From Streptomyces globisporus (GTDB lineage: Bacteria; Actinomycetota; Actinomycetes; Streptomycetales; Streptomycetaceae), in the NCBI GenBank assembly GCA_014649555.1, contig BMTG01000006.1, positions 62,001-126,000 of the forward strand: a DNA stretch of 64,000 nucleotides, written 5' to 3'. Below the pieces are notes generated by a model, which made no database searches, was not told the origin of the DNA, and saw nothing but the letters and a program-made list of their open reading frames with translations. The translations under genes were made by a program, and so were the position numbers. The first letter of the stretch is position 1. Each line of letters starts with the position of its first letter. Positions 35,611 through 44,003 of the stretch are shown one piece after another.

Positions 35611-37257
35611 ATGGTCGACGCAGTGGTGATCGGCAGTGGACCGAACGGCCTGGTCGCCGCCAACCTGCTCGCCGACGCGGGCTGGTCGGTGGAGGTGCTG
35701 GAGGCGCAGGACGAGCCGGGCGGCGCGGTCCGCAGCGACCGCGGCGTCCACCCCGAATACGTCAACGACCTGTTCAGCTCGTTCTACCCGCTGGCGGCGG
35801 CCTCCCCGGTGCTGGCCCGGCTGGAGCTGCACCGGCAGGGGCTCCGTTGGAGCCACGCACCCCAGGTGCTCGCACATCCGCTGCTCGACGGCCGGTGCGC
35901 CGTACTGGACCGCGACCGCTCGGCGACCGCCGCGGGCCTCGACCGGTTCGCCCCCGGCGACGGTGACGGCTGGCTCGGCCTCTGCGACATCTGGGACCGG
36001 GTGGGCGACGGCATCGTCGACGCCCTCTTCTCGCCGTTCCCTCCCGTCCGGGCAGGCACCGTGCTGGCGGCGCGCCTCCGGGCGGCGGGCGGGCTGCGAC
36101 TGGCCCGCAGCCTGATCCTCCCCGTCCGCAGGCTGGGCGAGGAGGAGTTCGCCGGGGAGGGCGGGCGGCTGCTGCTGGCCGGAAACGCCCTGCACGCCGA
36201 TCTGGCCCCCGAAGCGGCGGGCAGTGGCGGCTTCGGCTGGCTGATGTCCATGCTCGGGCAGTTCCACGGCTTCCCCGCTCCCGTCGGCGGCGCCGGTGCC
36301 CTCACCGCGGCGCTGGTCGGGCGGTTGCGGAGCCGTGGGGGAAGCATGCGGTGCGGGCAGCGGGTGACCGAGGTCGTCGTGCGCCGGGGCCGCGCCGTGG
36401 GTGTCCGTACGGAGTCCGGGGAGGCGGTGGTCGCCCGCAGGGCCGTACTGGCCGACGTCTCCGCCCCGAGCCTCTACGGGGCGCTGGTCGCCGCCGAGCA
36501 TCTGCCGGGCCGGCTCCTGGACGACATGCGCCGGTTCCAGTGGGACTTCGCCACCTTCAAGGTGGACTGGGCGCTCAACGGCCCTGTCCCGTGGAGCAGC
36601 GCGGCCGCGGCCTCCGCGGGCACCGTCCACCTGGCGGAAGGCGTCGACGAACTGACCCGGTGCGCGTCCCAGATCGCCCGCGGTCTGGTCCCGGACCGCC
36701 CGTTCCTGCTGATGGGGCAGATGACCACGGCCGACACCACCCGGTCCCCGCTGGATACCGAATCAGCCTGGGCCTACACCCATGTGCCCCACACGGTGAA
36801 GGCGGACGCGGGCCCGGACGGGCTGACCGGCCGGTGGGGCGCCGGGGAACAGCAGCGGATGGCCGACCGGATGGAAGCGCGGGTCGAACGGTACGCCCCC
36901 GGGTTCCGCAGCCGGATCCGGGCCCGGCGGATTCTCGCCCCGGCGTCCTTGCAGGCCGCGGACGCGAATCTGCACAACGGCGCCATCAACGGGGGTACGG
37001 CCGCGATGCACCAGCAGCTGGTGTTCCGGCCCGTGCCGGGGACGGGCCGCCCCGAAACGCCCGTGAAGGGGCTGTACCTGGCGTCCGCGTCCGCACACCC
37101 CGGCGGCGGGGTGCACGGCGCGCCGGGCGCCAACGCCGCCCGCGCCGCCATCCGCTCCACACGCGCCACCACGGCCGCCCTCTCCGCCGTCCAGCGGCTG
37201 CTGACCCACCGGGGCCGGACCGGCGAGACCACCCGCGTACGGGGCGAGGGGGCGTGA
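35611..37257 (+). CDS. Phytoene-desaturase-like FAD-dependent oxidoreductase
   Basis: 548 residues. The dinucleotide-binding VVIGSGPNGLVAANLLADAG (about 5-24), the second Gly-rich PGGAVRSD, and C-terminal LYLASASAHPGGGVHGAPG identify the CrtI/NAD(P)-FAD amine-oxidase-like superfamily. No carotenoid synthase is nearby, so a carotenoid substrate is not implied. It probably forms a unit with the SRPBCC gene 67 bases upstream and perhaps the convergent SDR gene. Confidence 0.88.
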   Translation: MVDAVVIGSGPNGLVAANLLADAGWSVEVLEAQDEPGGAVRSDRGVHPEYVNDLFSSFYPLAAASPVLARLELHRQGLRWSHAPQVLAHPLLDGRCAVLDRDRSATAAGLDRFAPGDGDGWLGLCDIWDRVGDGIVDALFSPFPPVRAGTVLAARLRAAGGLRLARSLILPVRRLGEEEFAGEGGRLLLAGNALHADLAPEAAGSGGFGWLMSMLGQFHGFPAPVGGAGALTAALVGRLRSRGGSMRCGQRVTEVVVRRGRAVGVRTESGEAVVARRAVLADVSAPSLYGALVAAEHLPGRLLDDMRRFQWDFATFKVDWALNGPVPWSSAAAASAGTVHLAEGVDELTRCASQIARGLVPDRPFLLMGQMTTADTTRSPLDTESAWAYTHVPHTVKADAGPDGLTGRWGAGEQQRMADRMEARVERYAPGFRSRIRARRILAPASLQAADANLHNGAINGGTAAMHQQLVFRPVPGTGRPETPVKGLYLASASAHPGGGVHGAPGANAARAAIRSTRATTAALSAVQRLLTHRGRTGETTRVRGEGA

Positions 37258-37270
37258 CCGTCGTGCCCCT

Positions 37271-37287
37271 CCGCCGTAACGCGGCGG
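37271..37287. terminator. Small hairpin between convergent genes
   Basis: ccgccg (37271-37276) and cggcgg (37282-37287) with a five-base loop in the 36-base gap between the FAD oxidoreductase and SDR genes; short, possibly bidirectional. Confidence 0.35.
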
Positions 37288-37293
37288 TCCGGT

Positions 37294-38232
37294 CTAGCGG
37301 TCGGGCCGGGCAGCGGGGCGCGACGCCCGGGAGGCGTACCAGTCGGCACGGCCTCCGGCACCCAGGACCTCGGCGGGGGAGGACGTGTCCTCGCGGGGAA
37401 GGTCCCGCAGTTCGCGACGGGTGGCCCGTGCGACGAGCGCGGGGAACAGAGGACGCAGAGGCTGGCACCAGCGGAGCCAGGGCGGGGCGTAGATGTTCGG
37501 GGTGCGGTGGGTGATGCCCCGGGTGAGCCATCGGGCGACCTGGGCGGGGGAGTGGACCCGCCGGGCGGGGCGGGGCTGGTTGCGGCGCAGCGCGGCCAGG
37601 ACGGGGTGGTCGTCGATGCCGGTGAGCATGTCGGTGCCGGTCCAGTGCAGATAGGCGATACCGACCTGGACCCCGTCCGGTTCGGCTTCGCCGCGCAGGG
37701 CGAGGGCGAACGACTCCGCTCCGGCCTTGGAGGCGCAGTAGGCGCTCATCATGGGGGCCGCGCCGAACGCGGCGGTCGAGGCGATCTGGAGGAAATACCC
37801 GCGGGTGGCGGTGAGCTGGGGCAGGAAGGCGCGGGCGGTGTTGGCGGAGCCGATGAGGTTGACGTCGATGACGCGTTGCCAGAGTTCACCGGACGTACGG
37901 TCGAACGGACCGCTCACCGCGATGCCGGCGTTGGCCACGACCACGTCGGCGGGGCCGAGTTCGGCCGCCACGCGGCGTGCCGCCTCAGCGAGCGCCGTGC
38001 GGTCGGTGATGTCGCACTCGACACAGATGCTCGGACCGGGGAGGGACTCGGCCGCCCTCTCCAGGGCCGCCTTCTCCCGGCCCAGCAGGGCGACCCGCAT
38101 CCCGGCATGGGAGAGGCCGTGGGCGAGCGCCTCACCGATGCCGCGGGCGGCGCCGGTGACGACGGCGGTCCGCCCGTGCAGAGGACGGGCGGGAGCACGG
38201 CGGATCCGGCGCCCGCCCGGACTGTCGGGCAT
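37294..38232 (-). CDS. Short-chain dehydrogenase/reductase with C-terminal extension
   Basis: 312 residues. VTGAARGIGEALA (about 25-37), VANAGIAVSG, the catalytic Ser in IASTAAFG and the Tyr-x-x-x-Lys of MSAYCASKAG are present, with an extra 60-residue C-terminal segment (RGITHRTPNIYAPPWLRWCQ) common in SDRs acting on lipophilic substrates. ATG 38232. Nothing shows its substrate. Confidence 0.92.
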   Translation of the reverse strand: MPDSPGGRRIRRAPARPLHGRTAVVTGAARGIGEALAHGLSHAGMRVALLGREKAALERAAESLPGPSICVECDITDRTALAEAARRVAAELGPADVVVANAGIAVSGPFDRTSGELWQRVIDVNLIGSANTARAFLPQLTATRGYFLQIASTAAFGAAPMMSAYCASKAGAESFALALRGEAEPDGVQVGIAYLHWTGTDMLTGIDDHPVLAALRRNQPRPARRVHSPAQVARWLTRGITHRTPNIYAPPWLRWCQPLRPLFPALVARATRRELRDLPREDTSSPAEVLGAGGRADWYASRASRPAARPDR

Positions 38233-38267
38233 GTTCTCTCCTGCCTTCGGTCACCTGTGAACGCCCC

Positions 38268-38750
38268 TCACTGGACGCGAGGAGAGCTTCCGCCCGAGCG
38301 GGACCCGCCCTGATCGTCGGAATCGTCGTCATCGTCGCCGGGGATGTGGACGTCGAAGACGACGATGTTGATCTCGACGACCTCCAGCCCCGTCATCGTC
38401 TCCACGGCGTCGGTGACGTGGGTCCGGATCAGGTCGGCGAGCTCGTGGATCGTCGTTCCGTACTCCACCTTGACGTCGACGTCGATCGCGGCTTGCTTCT
38501 CGCCCACTTCCACCTTGACGGCGCGCCCCGCGGCGGAGGAGCCGGACGAGCCGGACATACGCCCGGTGACGGCCCCCAGAGCCTTCGACGCTCCTCGGCC
38601 TATCGAATGGACGCCGTCGGTCTCCCGTATCGCGATGCCGGCGATGGCGGCGACGACGTTGTCGGCGATTGTCGTTCTGCCGCGGCCACGGGATCCCTCC
38701 GAGCCGCGGTCGGTGGTGGTGCCTGTGCCCAGGCTTTCGGTGTCGGCCAT
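38268..38750 (-). CDS. Asp23/Gls24 family envelope stress response protein
   Basis: 160 residues. TTIADNVVAAIAGIAIRETDG (about 27-47) and VDVKVEYGTTIHELADLIRT, then EINIVVFDVHIP are the Asp23 core. A Ser-rich insertion and an acidic Asp-run tail flank it. ATG 38750 has GAGG at a good distance; longer frames start at 38771 or 38846. Asp23 proteins associate with the membrane and alkaline or cell-wall stress. It follows the gas vesicle genes after a 129-base gap. Confidence 0.85.
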   Translation of the reverse strand: MADTESLGTGTTTDRGSEGSRGRGRTTIADNVVAAIAGIAIRETDGVHSIGRGASKALGAVTGRMSGSSGSSAAGRAVKVEVGEKQAAIDVDVKVEYGTTIHELADLIRTHVTDAVETMTGLEVVEINIVVFDVHIPGDDDDDSDDQGGSRSGGSSPRVQ

Positions 38751-38879
38751 GTCTGCCTCACAGAGAGTCATTGCCACGAACCTGTCCCCCTCCCGGCCCG
38801 TGCGGCCCCCTTCTTCACTCTGCGCCTGCTCGACCGCATACGCCATTCGAGTGGGGGCGGAGAGACGCGGCGTGGGTTC

Positions 38880-39158
38880 TCAGTCGCGGGGCAGCAGGGT
38901 GCCCAGGGGGCCCAGGTCGAGATTCAGGTCCTCCGGCCGTACACCGTGCTGCTCGCAGAGCTCCTTCATCCGCTGGTCGAGCAGCATCAGCGTGGTGCCG
39001 ATCTCCTCGACCTGCTCGTCGCTCAGATCGCCCTGCTCGACCCGGCGGATGGCCTGTCTCTCCATCAGCTGCCGCAGCAGTTCCACCACCGTCAGGACCA
39101 GGGCCACCAGGTCCCGCCCCATCTGCTCGGAGTCCAGATCGACGCGCGGGCCGGTCAC
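38880..39158 (-). CDS. gvpK: Gas vesicle protein GvpK
   Basis: 92 residues. VDLDSEQMGRDLVALVLTVV, ELLRQLMERQAIRR and LSDEQVEEIGTTLMLLDQRM match GvpK. The GTG at 39158 overlaps the gvpS stop (GTGA, 39155-39158). Last gene of the operon; GvpK is an essential accessory or nucleation protein in gas vesicle assembly. Confidence 0.93.
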   Translation of the reverse strand: MTGPRVDLDSEQMGRDLVALVLTVVELLRQLMERQAIRRVEQGDLSDEQVEEIGTTLMLLDQRMKELCEQHGVRPEDLNLDLGPLGTLLPRD

Positions 39159-39388
39159 AGCGGCCCCCCGTCGCTCCACGGCGAGGGCACCCGCTCGTTG
39201 ACCGACGACAACAGCGCGTGCAGCGACAGCCGTACGAGGGGTACGTCGGCGATCGCGATGACCACGTCGCCGCTCACCACCACACCGGTCGCCAGAACAC
39301 GGTCCAGCAGATCGACGAGCGGCACCCCGAGAGGACCGCTCAGGGGTTCCGGGCTGTCCCAGGGCACCACGTCGTGCGCCACGGTCAC
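39155..39388 (-). CDS. gvpS: Gas vesicle protein GvpS (GvpA/J/M family)
   Basis: 77 residues with the GvpA-like core VPLVDLLDRVLATGVVVSGD followed by VVIAIADVPLVRLSLHALL. GTG 39388 overlaps the gvpL stop as GTGA. A minor structural or nucleating relative of GvpA. Confidence 0.92.
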   Translation of the reverse strand: MTVAHDVVPWDSPEPLSGPLGVPLVDLLDRVLATGVVVSGDVVIAIADVPLVRLSLHALLSSVNERVPSPWSDGGPL

Positions 39389-40215
39389 ACCTCTCCGACG
39401 AAGGAATACGGCACCCAGGGGCCCGACAGCTCGATCTGTGCGCCCGTACGTTCGCCCAGCGCCGCCACCAGCCGGCCGACTTCGTGCGCCCGTTCGTCGG
39501 CGACGAGGTACGTGGCATTGAGCACGTGCACCCGCTGATCCCCCGACAGCGCCGCACCGTGCGTACGCAACCGGCGCGATGCCGCGGCGAGTCCGCGCAG
39601 TTCGGCGTCCACGGAATCGGCGACGTCCAGCGCCTGTTCCCGGAGCCTCTCCCGCCGCGCCTGGGCACCCCGCTTCCGGTTCAGATAGGCGAGGCCCGCC
39701 CCGGGGGCCCGGCCACCCGTCGCCTCAGGGGCCGGTGCGTCGGCCACCGGTCCCGGCTCGGGCGCCAGGGGCCGGTACACCTTCACCCCCCATTCGGCGT
39801 GGTGCGCGACGCGTTTCAGCGCGGTGTGGAAGCGGTCCGCCTCGTCGGCCAGGCGGCTCCGGGCCCGGTCGTCGTCGTGGTACAGCGTGGCGAGAGGCAG
39901 AGGGACGACGGGCCCGTGCGTGGCCACGGCCGACACCACCGCGTGGTGGGCGCGGGCGTACCGCTCGATCTCCTCCCGGTCGGACAGCCGACGCTGCCAG
40001 ACCTCGTCCGTGAAGTCGGCGGCGGGGACGGTCTGCACCACTGCGGTCAGCAGACCCGACGGAAGCAGCCGGACCGCTTCACCGCCCGGCAGGCCGGCCA
40101 CGCCCGTGACATCCAACGCGCTCGTGGCCCGTGTGCTGCGGCAGACGGCGAACACATACGTGACCGCCGCCTCCGCGGACGAGGACGCCACCCGTGAGTC
40201 CGAGGGCTGTGTCAT
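39385..40215 (-). CDS. gvpL: Gas vesicle protein GvpL (GvpF/L family)
   Basis: 276 residues. TYVFAVCRSTRAT, YARAHHAVVSAVATHGPVVP, GVKVYRP and the C-terminal ELSGPWVPYSFVGEV mark the GvpF/L family, with a coiled basic segment in the middle (LNRKRGAQARRERLREQAL). It overlaps gvpJ by four bases. GvpF/L proteins bind GvpA and act as assembly factors. Confidence 0.93.
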   Translation of the reverse strand: MTQPSDSRVASSSAEAAVTYVFAVCRSTRATSALDVTGVAGLPGGEAVRLLPSGLLTAVVQTVPAADFTDEVWQRRLSDREEIERYARAHHAVVSAVATHGPVVPLPLATLYHDDDRARSRLADEADRFHTALKRVAHHAEWGVKVYRPLAPEPGPVADAPAPEATGGRAPGAGLAYLNRKRGAQARRERLREQALDVADSVDAELRGLAAASRRLRTHGAALSGDQRVHVLNATYLVADERAHEVGRLVAALGERTGAQIELSGPWVPYSFVGEV

Positions 40216-40559
40216 CTCTGCTCGCTCTCCTTCTCCCGGCCGGTGTCGGCGGACGGTTCGAGCGCCCGGAGGCGCTCCCTCAGCTCACGGTTCTCGTCCT
40301 CCAAGGCGTTGCGCGCGGCCTTGGAACTCAGCGCGGGATCGGTCTCCCACCAGTCGATGCCCGCCTTCTTCGCGGTGTCGACCGAGGCGACGAACAGGCG
40401 GAGACGGATGGTCAGCAACTCGATGTCGAGAAGGTCGATCTTGATGTCGCCTGCGATCACGATGCCCTTGTCCAGGACGCGCTCGAGGATGTCGGCGAGG
40501 TTGTTGGTCTGAGGCCCGGGGATCGGCTGATCGCCCTGCCGGAAGTCGAGGTCGGTCAC
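40212..40559 (-). CDS. gvpJ: Gas vesicle protein GvpJ
   Basis: 115 residues. NNLADILERVLDKGIVIAGD and IKIDLLDIELLTIRLRLFVA are the GvpA-fold core, with a charged C-terminal coiled coil (LEDENRELRERLRALE). It is GvpJ rather than GvpA by operon position and the extended tail. It overlaps gvpZ by four bases. Confidence 0.93.
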   Translation of the reverse strand: MTDLDFRQGDQPIPGPQTNNLADILERVLDKGIVIAGDIKIDLLDIELLTIRLRLFVASVDTAKKAGIDWWETDPALSSKAARNALEDENRELRERLRALEPSADTGREKESEQR

Positions 40560-41623
40560 CGCGACTCCTTCGCGCGACGCCGGCGGCTCTGACGCCGCGG
40601 AGCGGGCGGCTCGTCCTCTTCCTCGTCGTCCTCCTCCGGCTCCTCTTCCGGCTCCTCCTCGTCGTATTCGTCCTCCGGCTCGCCTTCGTCCTCGTCCTCG
40701 TCCTCGTCGTCCTCTTCCTCTTCCTCGTCTTCCGCGCCGTCCTCGTACTCCTCGTCCTCCGGCTCCTCGCCCTCCCGCTCCTGCTCCTCCGCCTCTTCCT
40801 GCTCGACGGCCTCCTCGTGGGAGACGACGACCTCACCGTCGCGGATCTCGCCGCGCCAGCCTTCCGGCTCCTCCTCGGTGAGGGTGACGTAGCGTTGGAA
40901 GTGCTTGAAGTCGAGCCGCATACGACGCCCTTGGGCGCGCCAGAGGTTGCCCGTCTTCTCGAAGAACCCGGAGGGGTAGTACTCCACGACCAGGATGATC
41001 CGGGTCAGTGTGGGCCCGAGCTCGTGGAAGCTGACCGCTCCGCTGGTCGTTCCCTTGGCGCCCTCCGACGACCACACGATCCTGTCGTCCGGCACCTGTT
41101 CCAGGACCGTGGCCTTGAAACTGCGGGACGAGGGGCCGACCTTCACCTTCCAGTCGCTCTCCACCTCGTCGCTCTTCGAGACATCACGGACGCCCTTCGC
41201 GAAGCTGCTGAACTCCTCGTACTGCGTCCAGGCGTCGTAGGCCGTCCGCAGCGGCACGCCCACATCGAGGACCTCGATGATGTTCATGACCTTGCTGCCG
41301 CTGGACTTGCGCTTGCTCTTGCCCCCGCCGCCGAGGGCTTCCTTGGCCTTGTCCACGACCGTGTCCTTCGCTCCCTTGGCCTTTTCCGACACGAAGGCCT
41401 TCAGCGGGGAGTCGCCCTGGAGCACGCGGGAGCCGATCGCGGGCAGTGAACCACCGTTCTCCGCGACATCGCTCAACTGGCCGGTGAGATCGCTGAGTTT
41501 GTCGCCGGCCTTCTCGGTGATCTTCTGCACCTGCGCGCTCGCGTACTTCGACAGCTCGTCTTTCAGACGGTCGACACCCGACTCCTGCGCTTCTTCCGGC
41601 TCGGTCCTGTCCGACTTCACCAT
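40556..41623 (-). CDS. gvpZ: Gas vesicle cluster SRPBCC protein GvpZ
   Basis: 355 residues. A helical N-terminus (VDRLKDELSKYASAQVQKI), an SRPBCC/cyclase domain at about 112-250 (VMNIIEVLDVGVPLRTAYDA, WTQYEEFSSFAKGV, GFFEKTGNLWRAQGRRMRLD), then a roughly 80-residue run of Glu/Asp and a final basic patch (PAPRRQSRRRRAKESR). In the S. coelicolor order gvpOAFGYZJLSK this is gvpZ. The acidic-then-basic tail echoes the one after gvpY. Confidence 0.85.
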   Translation of the reverse strand: MVKSDRTEPEEAQESGVDRLKDELSKYASAQVQKITEKAGDKLSDLTGQLSDVAENGGSLPAIGSRVLQGDSPLKAFVSEKAKGAKDTVVDKAKEALGGGGKSKRKSSGSKVMNIIEVLDVGVPLRTAYDAWTQYEEFSSFAKGVRDVSKSDEVESDWKVKVGPSSRSFKATVLEQVPDDRIVWSSEGAKGTTSGAVSFHELGPTLTRIILVVEYYPSGFFEKTGNLWRAQGRRMRLDFKHFQRYVTLTEEEPEGWRGEIRDGEVVVSHEEAVEQEEAEEQEREGEEPEDEEYEDGAEDEEEEEDDEDEDEDEGEPEDEYDEEEPEEEPEEDDEEEDEPPAPRRQSRRRRAKESR

Positions 41624-41628
41624 GACGT

Positions 41629-42132
41629 CTACCTCCCGCTACCGGAGCGCTTGGATGTTGTCCGCTTCGAAGAGGCCTCCTTGGAGGACCCCTTCTTCGC
41701 CGTCGATTTCTTCGCGGTCGACTTCTTGGCGGTCGATTTCGCCGCCGTCTTCTTCGCCGGGCTCGACTTCTTGGCGGAGGCGGACTTCTTGGCTGCCGTC
41801 TTCTTCGCCGGGGCGGACTTCTTGGCAGGGGCGGACTTCTTGGCCGCCGCCTTCTTCGCCGGGGCCGACTTCTTGGCCGGAGCCTTCTTCGCCGGGGCGG
41901 ACTTCCGGGACGGGTCCTTCTTCGCGGGGGCGGCAGGCGCCTTCTTGCGGCGCGCTCGTGGAGCCGGGGCTTCCTCCTCCGGGGCTTCCTCGTCCTCGTC
42001 CTCGTCCTGTTCCTCTTCCTCCTCCTCGGGCTCGTCCTCCTCGTCCGGCTCCTCCTCGTCCTCCTCGTCCTCGTACTCTTCTTCCTCCTCGTCCTCCGGC
42101 TCGCCCTCTTCCTCCTCGTACTCCCCCTCCAA
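41629..42132 (-). CDS. Acidic/lysine-repeat tail protein, separated from GvpY by a TAG codon
   Basis: 167 residues if begun at TTG 42132. The first 55 residues are mostly Glu/Asp, the rest is a histone-H1-like series of PAKKSA / AKKSA repeats ending SSKRTTSKRSGSGR. It is in the same frame as gvpY, and only the gvpY TAG (42159-42157) and eight acidic codons separate them. Gas-vesicle proteins with a GvpY-like N-terminus and exactly this kind of tail exist in other streptomycetes (recalled, not checked). There is no ATG/GTG and the GGAGGA just after the TAG is about 21 bases from the TTG, so independent initiation is doubtful. Confidence 0.55.
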   Translation of the reverse strand: MEGEYEEEEGEPEDEEEEEYEDEEDEEEPDEEDEPEEEEEEQDEDEDEEAPEEEAPAPRARRKKAPAAPAKKDPSRKSAPAKKAPAKKSAPAKKAAAKKSAPAKKSAPAKKTAAKKSASAKKSSPAKKTAAKSTAKKSTAKKSTAKKGSSKEASSKRTTSKRSGSGR

Positions 42133-42156
42133 CTCGTCCTCGTCGGCCTCGTCCTC

Positions 42157-42477
42157 CTAAGGGGCCTGACCGAGGCGCAGCGTGCGGTCACTGATCGCGT
42201 CCGCCAGCGAGGCCACGCCCCGGTTGGCGGCAGCGGTCACGGCTTGGCGCCCGGCGTCCAGGACCTCGCCCCTCAGCTGTTCCTGCAACTCCGCGAACTG
42301 GGGCACCTCTCCGAGCCGGCGCATCCCCTCGGCCGCCAGCTGACGGGGTTCGAGCCCGAATCGCCGTCCCGCGAGATAGGTCGCGACGCTCAGTGCGAGC
42401 CGACCCTTCTTAGTCCGGCCCAGCACGTACCCGCCCACTACGGCGGCTGCCAGCGCCACCTTGGCCTGGTCATCCAT
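42157..42477 (-). CDS. gvpY: Gas vesicle protein GvpY
   Basis: 106 residues. KVALAAAVVGGYVLGRTKKG followed by RLALSVATYLAGRRFGLEP is the characteristic hydrophobic opening; VPQFAELQEQLRGEVLDAGR continues as a helix. ATG 42477 has AGAAGG eight bases before it; a GTG at 42486 would overlap the gvpG stop but lacks a ribosome site. It ends with TAG, after which the frame continues open into the charged tail. Confidence 0.85.
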   Translation of the reverse strand: MDDQAKVALAAAVVGGYVLGRTKKGRLALSVATYLAGRRFGLEPRQLAAEGMRRLGEVPQFAELQEQLRGEVLDAGRQAVTAAANRGVASLADAISDRTLRLGQAP

Positions 42478-42482
42478 GTCTG

Positions 42483-42737
42483 TCACCTTCTGTTGTCGAC
42501 GTCGCAGCGCTTCTGAGCGGCGTGGAGCCGGTCGAGCAGCTTGTCCTCCTCCGCTTCGAACTCTTCGAGATCGATGAGTCCGTCGTCGAGATCGCGGTTG
42601 AGTTCGGCGAGCTGCGCACGGATCACGCCAGGGTCGTACAACTCGCGCTCGGCGGTCTCCTGGAGCTTCTCCGCGATCCACACCACGCCGCGCGCCGGAG
42701 CGAGCGGCAGGAGCAGGAGTCCGGAGATCAGTCCCAT
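42483..42737 (-). CDS. gvpG: Gas vesicle protein GvpG
   Basis: 84 residues. LLLLPLAPARGVVWIAEKLQ and the acidic ELNRDLDDGLIDLEEFEAEE, then DKLLDRL match GvpG, a coiled-coil assembly factor. It lies two bases after gvpF. Confidence 0.93.
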   Translation of the reverse strand: MGLISGLLLLPLAPARGVVWIAEKLQETAERELYDPGVIRAQLAELNRDLDDGLIDLEEFEAEEDKLLDRLHAAQKRCDVDNRR

Positions 42738-42739
42738 CG

Positions 42740-43498
42740 TCAGCCTTCGGTCATCGCTGCCGGCCGGCGCGGGGCACCCGCGTCACCGACGAAGCTGTAG
42801 CAGGGCAGCGGACCCGCGACACGGATGTCGACATGGCTCCGGCGTGCGCCGGCGAGCCGTTCGGCCGTCGTACGGAACCGCTCGCTGTGGCCGCGCGGGA
42901 CGAGGAAGGACGTGTTCAGCGCGCACCCCTGCACGTCGGGCCCCGCGGCGACCGCGCGAGCCAGCGGGGCGAGCTCGCGCAACACCGCCTTGCCCGCTTC
43001 GGCCGCACGCCGCGCCAGAGCGGAGGCCACCGCCTCGCCCAGCCGCACGCTGGCCTCGTAACCGGGTCGTCTGCGCGCCGCGTCACGCAGCCGCCGTACG
43101 GCGGCGTCCTCGGCCACCACGTCGGCGAGGGAGTCCTGCGCGGGCAGAGCCTTGACGTTGACCTCGACGTGCTTGTCGAGGTTCTTCAGGGTGGCGAGGT
43201 GACTCGTCTCCGCCAGGGCCAGCTGGGCGAGGAGGGCGTCCTCGTCCGGCGCCACCATGCCGAAACGCATCGGCAGGACGGGGCCGCTGTCCGCCAGATC
43301 CATCAGCAGGTCCTGGTGCGCCAGCAGATCCCGTCGCCGTGCGCGCAGCCGGGCAGGGGTGTCACTGACGACCGCGGCGATCTTCCCCGTACCGATGACG
43401 CGCAGGGCGGCGGGGGGATCGCCCACGCCGCCGGCCCCTTCGGGGAGCGCGGTTCCGTCGCCGACCACCGCGTAGACGTACAGTCCGTCGCCGTCCAT
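42740..43498 (-). CDS. gvpF: Gas vesicle protein GvpF (GvpF/L family)
   Basis: 252 residues. LYVYAVVGDG, LMDLADSGPVLPMRFGMV, VEVNVKALPAQD, LNTSFLVPRG and the C-terminal GPLPCYSFVG are GvpF hallmarks. Full length. GvpF is thought to chaperone GvpA and may be incorporated at the growing end. It sits between gvpA and gvpG as in S. coelicolor. Confidence 0.94.
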   Translation of the reverse strand: MDGDGLYVYAVVGDGTALPEGAGGVGDPPAALRVIGTGKIAAVVSDTPARLRARRRDLLAHQDLLMDLADSGPVLPMRFGMVAPDEDALLAQLALAETSHLATLKNLDKHVEVNVKALPAQDSLADVVAEDAAVRRLRDAARRRPGYEASVRLGEAVASALARRAAEAGKAVLRELAPLARAVAAGPDVQGCALNTSFLVPRGHSERFRTTAERLAGARRSHVDIRVAGPLPCYSFVGDAGAPRRPAAMTEG

Positions 43499-43501
43499 GG
43501 C

Positions 43502-43966
43502 TCAGGCCTCCGCTCGGCGGCGCCGGCTTGCGCCGCTGCCGCTGCGGACCGGGGCACGACGCTTCTTCGGGCGCTCGTCCTCTTCGTCCGCCTCGTCGGC
43601 ATCGTCGTCGTACCCCACGGCCTTGCGCACGGAATCGCCCACCGTCTCCGCGGCCTTGCGCACCTTGCGCTTGCCGACGGACTTCGCCACACCGCCGCTG
43701 AGCAGCTCGGGGACGGTCGTGCTGCCGGAGTCCCGTTCGAGGTCGAGCCGGTTGCACGCCTCGGCGAAGCGGAGGTAGGTGTCCACGCTGGCCACGACTA
43801 TGCGGGCATCGATCTTGATGATCTCGATGCCGACCAGGGAGACCCGGACGAAGACGTCGATCACCATGCCCCGGTCGAGAATGAGCTCCAGCACGTCGTA
43901 CAAGGTGCCGGCGCGAGGCGGACACGGAGCGATCTCGTCGGCGTAGGTCGTGGTGGTGGTTGCCAT
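43502..43966 (-). CDS. gvpA: Gas vesicle structural protein GvpA
   Basis: 154 residues. Core at about 20-80: LYDVLELILDRGMVIDVFVR, then VSLVGIEIIKIDARIVVASV, DTYLRFAEACNRLDLE, the GvpA rib-forming fold. Residues beyond about 85 form a charged, increasingly basic tail (DERPKKRRAPVRSGS, SRRRRAEA). GvpA of floating cyanobacteria is about 70 residues; the longer form is characteristic of streptomycetes, where buoyancy has not been shown. ATG 43966. Confidence 0.93.
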   Translation of the reverse strand: MATTTTTYADEIAPCPPRAGTLYDVLELILDRGMVIDVFVRVSLVGIEIIKIDARIVVASVDTYLRFAEACNRLDLERDSGSTTVPELLSGGVAKSVGKRKVRKAAETVGDSVRKAVGYDDDADEADEEDERPKKRRAPVRSGSGASRRRRAEA

Positions 43967-44003
43967 GGGGGTGGGTCCTTCCAGCTGTTCGGACGGTCTC
44001 GGA

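Noticed and set aside
35611-37257. Carotenoid biosynthesis gene
   Set aside because: The protein is CrtI-like in fold only; no phytoene synthase, cyclase or GGPP synthase is nearby.
41651-42160. Plus-strand frame with a striking FAVDF/FAGADFLA repeat and a poly-serine tail
   Set aside because: It is the antisense reading of the Glu/Lys repeats after gvpY; the periodicity comes from those repeats and the frame has no ribosome site.
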